From DASXPG01 sp036493755 (GTDB lineage: Bacteria; Gemmatimonadota; Gemmatimonadetes; Gemmatimonadales; JACORV01), in assembly GCA_036493755.1 (NCBI GenBank), contig DASXPG010000139.1, positions 1-64,000 of the forward strand: DNA of 64,000 nt, read 5' to 3'. A program made the position numbers and the translations under genes. Every line of letters starts with the position of its first letter. Positions within the stretch are counted from its first letter, which is position 1. Below the pieces are notes generated by a model. That model had not been told where the DNA came from. It worked only from the letters and a program-made list of their open reading frames with translations, and did no database searches. Shown here piece after piece: positions 61,813-64,000 of this stretch.

Positions 61813-63981
61813 ATGACGGCCGTCCGTGTCCCGTCGATTCCGGGGCTCACCGATGTCCTGGAGCTGTACGCCGACCGGCTCGATCTGGACCTGATCGAGC
61901 GGGCCTGGCAGCTCTCTTCGCGCGCCCACAAGGGACAAAAGCGCTGGAGCGGTGACGCCGCGGTCAGCCACGGCATCGCGGTGGCGCGCATCCTGATCGA
62001 GCAGCATCTCGATTCGCCGTCGATTGCCTGCGGCCTGCTGCACGATGTTGCCGAAGACACCGAAGTCACCATCGCCGAGCTGGAGAAGGAGTTCGGCCCC
62101 GAGGTGGCGTCGATCGTCGACGGTCTCACCAAGATCAGCTCGCTGACGTTCCGCTCCAGCGCCGAGGAGCAGGTCGAGAATTACCGCAAGCTGCTGGTCT
62201 CGGTGGCGCGCGACGCGCGCGTGGTGATCATCAAGCTCGCCGACCGGCTCCACAACATGCGCACCCTGGAGCACCTGCCGCCCGAAAAGCAGCGCCGCAT
62301 CGCCCTGGAAACGCGCGAGATCTACGCGCCGCTGGCGCATCGATTCGGCATGGGCCAGGCCCGCGCCGAGCTGGAAGACCTGGCCTTCAAGTTCCTCGAG
62401 CCCGACGACTACAAGCTGCTGGCCAGGAAAATCGTGGCCAAGCGCGGCGAGCGCGAAGACCTGGTCGAGAAGATGCGCGAGCCGCTGAAGCGCGCGCTCG
62501 AGAAGGCGGGGATCGCCGACGTCGAGGTCACCGGGCGGCCCAAGCATCTCTATTCGATTTTCCGGAAGATCCAGACCCGCGACCTGCCGTACGAATCGAT
62601 CTACGACCTGATGGCGATCCGGGTGCTGGTCAACTCCGTCCCCGATTGCTACCACGCGCTGGGCATCATCCACGCGCACTGGACCCCGCTCCAGGAACGG
62701 ATCAAGGACTACATCGCGCAACCCAAGTCGAACGGCTACCAGTCGCTGCATACCACGATCTTCGGGCCGGGCGGGCACCTGTACGAAATCCAGCTCCGCA
62801 CCCGCGAGATGCATCACACCGCCGAGTACGGTATCGCGGCGCACTGGCTCTACAAGGAAGGCCGTCCCGGCGATGAGCTGGACCGCCACCTTCAGTGGTT
62901 CCGGCAGCTGCTCGACCGCCAGCAGGAGGCGCAGACGCCGCAGGAGTTCCTCGAATTCCTGCGCATCGACCTCTACCAGGACGAGATCTTCGTCTTCACC
63001 CCCGAGGGCGACGTCAAGCAATTGCCCAAGGGCGCGACGCCGATCGATTTCGCCTTCGCGGTCCACACCGAGGTCGGCATCCGCTGCCAAGGCGCCAAGG
63101 TCAACGGCCGCATCGCGCCGCTGCATCGTACCCTCAAGAACGGCGACGCCGTCGAAATCCTGACCTCGCCGAACGCGCGGCCGTCGCAGGACTGGCTGGC
63201 GCACGTGCGCACCGGCCGGGCCCGCCAGAAAATCCGCCAGTGGATCAAGCAGGAAGAGCACGAGGCGTCGGTGGCCCTCGGCCAGGAGATCATCGCCCGC
63301 GAAGTGCGCCGGCGGCGGCTGTCGAAGATCACCGATGAGCAGCGCGAGACCGCGGCCCGCTCGTTAGGCCTGGGCGGCGCCGCGTATCTCGAGGCGGCGC
63401 TCGGCCGGGGCGACATCGGCACGGCGCAGGTGCTGCGCGCCCTCTTCCCCGAGCTGCCCGAAGAGGCCGCCGAGTCACCGCCGCCCCCGCCGCCGACCGC
63501 GATCGGGCGGCTGGTGCAGCGGATGCGGGTCGGCCGCGGGGTCAAGATCCAGGGCGTCGACGGATTGATGGTGCGTTACTCGCAATGCTGCCAGCCGGTT
63601 CCCGGCGACAAGGTCAGCGGCTACGTCACGCGCGGGCGCGGCATCAGCATCCACCGCTTCGATTGCCCGAACCTCCTGTCACTCGACGATCCCGAGCGGC
63701 GGATGGATCTGGACTGGCAGGAAGTCGAAGGCGAGCTGTTCACGGTGAAGGTGTCCCTGGCCGGCGAGGACCGGCGCGGCCTCTACGCCGACGTCTGCAC
63801 CGCGATTTCCGGGACGGGAACCAACATCCGCGGCATCGAGCTCACCAGCGGCGAAGGCGGGATGATCGGCTACGCGCTGGTGGAAGTCGAAAATCTCTCC
63901 CATCTCAACAAGGTGATGAAGGCGGTTCGCAAGGTGAAAGGCGTGACCGACGTCGGCCGCCGCGAACGCGTCGAGACCTGA
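61813..63981 (+). CDS. rsh: RelA/SpoT bifunctional (p)ppGpp synthetase/hydrolase
   Basis: 722 residues. HD hydrolase domain: SHGIAVARIL, CGLLHDVAEDTEV, VDGLTKIS. Synthetase domain: SIYDLMAIRVLVNS, RIKDYIAQPKSNGYQSLHTT, EIQLRTREMHHTAEYGIAAHW. TGS domain: IFVFTPEGDVKQLPKGATPI. The C-terminal ACT domain begins near LFTVKVSLAGEDRRGLYADV. The RxKD motif, rather than ExDD, marks a bifunctional enzyme. It makes and degrades (p)ppGpp in the stringent response. Confidence 0.95.
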   Translation: MTAVRVPSIPGLTDVLELYADRLDLDLIERAWQLSSRAHKGQKRWSGDAAVSHGIAVARILIEQHLDSPSIACGLLHDVAEDTEVTIAELEKEFGPEVASIVDGLTKISSLTFRSSAEEQVENYRKLLVSVARDARVVIIKLADRLHNMRTLEHLPPEKQRRIALETREIYAPLAHRFGMGQARAELEDLAFKFLEPDDYKLLARKIVAKRGEREDLVEKMREPLKRALEKAGIADVEVTGRPKHLYSIFRKIQTRDLPYESIYDLMAIRVLVNSVPDCYHALGIIHAHWTPLQERIKDYIAQPKSNGYQSLHTTIFGPGGHLYEIQLRTREMHHTAEYGIAAHWLYKEGRPGDELDRHLQWFRQLLDRQQEAQTPQEFLEFLRIDLYQDEIFVFTPEGDVKQLPKGATPIDFAFAVHTEVGIRCQGAKVNGRIAPLHRTLKNGDAVEILTSPNARPSQDWLAHVRTGRARQKIRQWIKQEEHEASVALGQEIIAREVRRRRLSKITDEQRETAARSLGLGGAAYLEAALGRGDIGTAQVLRALFPELPEEAAESPPPPPPTAIGRLVQRMRVGRGVKIQGVDGLMVRYSQCCQPVPGDKVSGYVTRGRGISIHRFDCPNLLSLDDPERRMDLDWQEVEGELFTVKVSLAGEDRRGLYADVCTAISGTGTNIRGIELTSGEGGMIGYALVEVENLSHLNKVMKAVRKVKGVTDVGRRERVET

Positions 63982-64000
63982 GAGGTCAGTGATCCAGCGC

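Overview
The window is about 68% GC and almost entirely coding. Most genes lie on the + strand in tightly overlapping operons, mostly through ATGA, GTGA or TGATG junctions. The gene types suggest a Gemmatimonadota bacterium: tandem secreted DUF2911 proteins, a Ser/Thr kinase fused to a periplasmic TolB-like/TPR region, a HAF-repeat lipoprotein, frequent TTG and GTG starts, and RNA-polymerase/ribosomal genes in the usual bacterial order. This assignment is an inference; no rRNA gene is present to confirm it. I see no transposase, integrase, phage gene, CRISPR array or restriction system, so this looks like core chromosome.

Layout. 1-2.6 kb: divergent peptidoglycan-salvage lipoproteins (NagZ-like GH3, cut by the window edge, and NamZ-like DUF1343). 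2.7-7.2 kb: a CDP-alcohol phosphotransferase, inositol-3-phosphate synthase and a membrane pyrophosphatase, probably an inositol-phospholipid cassette. 7.2-9.9 kb: a 39-residue membrane microprotein and a copper-type P-ATPase. 9.9-15 kb: two DUF2911 proteins, a small protein and the kinase-TPR receptor. 15-23.3 kb: 2-oxoacid dehydrogenase E1alpha/E1beta/E2, two small unknowns, peroxiredoxin, two short-chain dehydrogenases, thioredoxin reductase, a metallo-hydrolase with a C-terminal zinc ribbon and a cytochrome c. 23.3-30.5 kb: aspA, a ThiF-rhodanese sulfur-carrier activator, tRNA-Leu(CAG), smpB, an amidase, a TPR lipoprotein, pyrD and pyrF. 30.5-33.9 kb: rpmJ-rpsM-rpsK-rpsD-rpoA-rplQ, a strong terminator and convergent rpmB.

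34-51.1 kb is one long nucleotide-sugar operon: gmd, a reductase, carB, murB, then wbpD-E-B-A, rmlD, rmlB, ugd, uxs, a UDP-glucuronate epimerase and two TPR proteins. It could supply GDP-deoxyhexose, diacetamido-uronic acid, dTDP-rhamnose, UDP-glucuronate, UDP-xylose and UDP-galacturonate, yet it contains no glycosyltransferase. 51.1-55.9 kb: a BamD-like lipoprotein, nadD and secA. 55.9-64 kb: a HAF-repeat lipoprotein on the minus strand, radC, an MBOAT/SGNH acetylation pair with a secreted lipoprotein, and a RelA/SpoT enzyme.

The most unusual signals lie outside the ordinary gene list. The 8-mer CGTTAGGC is strongly over-represented, and most leucine TTA codons sit inside it. A set of short hairpins, whose arms are themselves tandem 7-9-mers, lies at gene starts and even inside the secA linker. 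A TANNNT hexamer recurs 6-8 nt before start codons, implying many leaderless transcripts. Individual proteins also carry odd features: a DKTAT P-ATPase motif, a short-chain dehydrogenase with His in place of the catalytic Tyr, a histone-like tail on MurB, and a four-Cys insertion in SecA.
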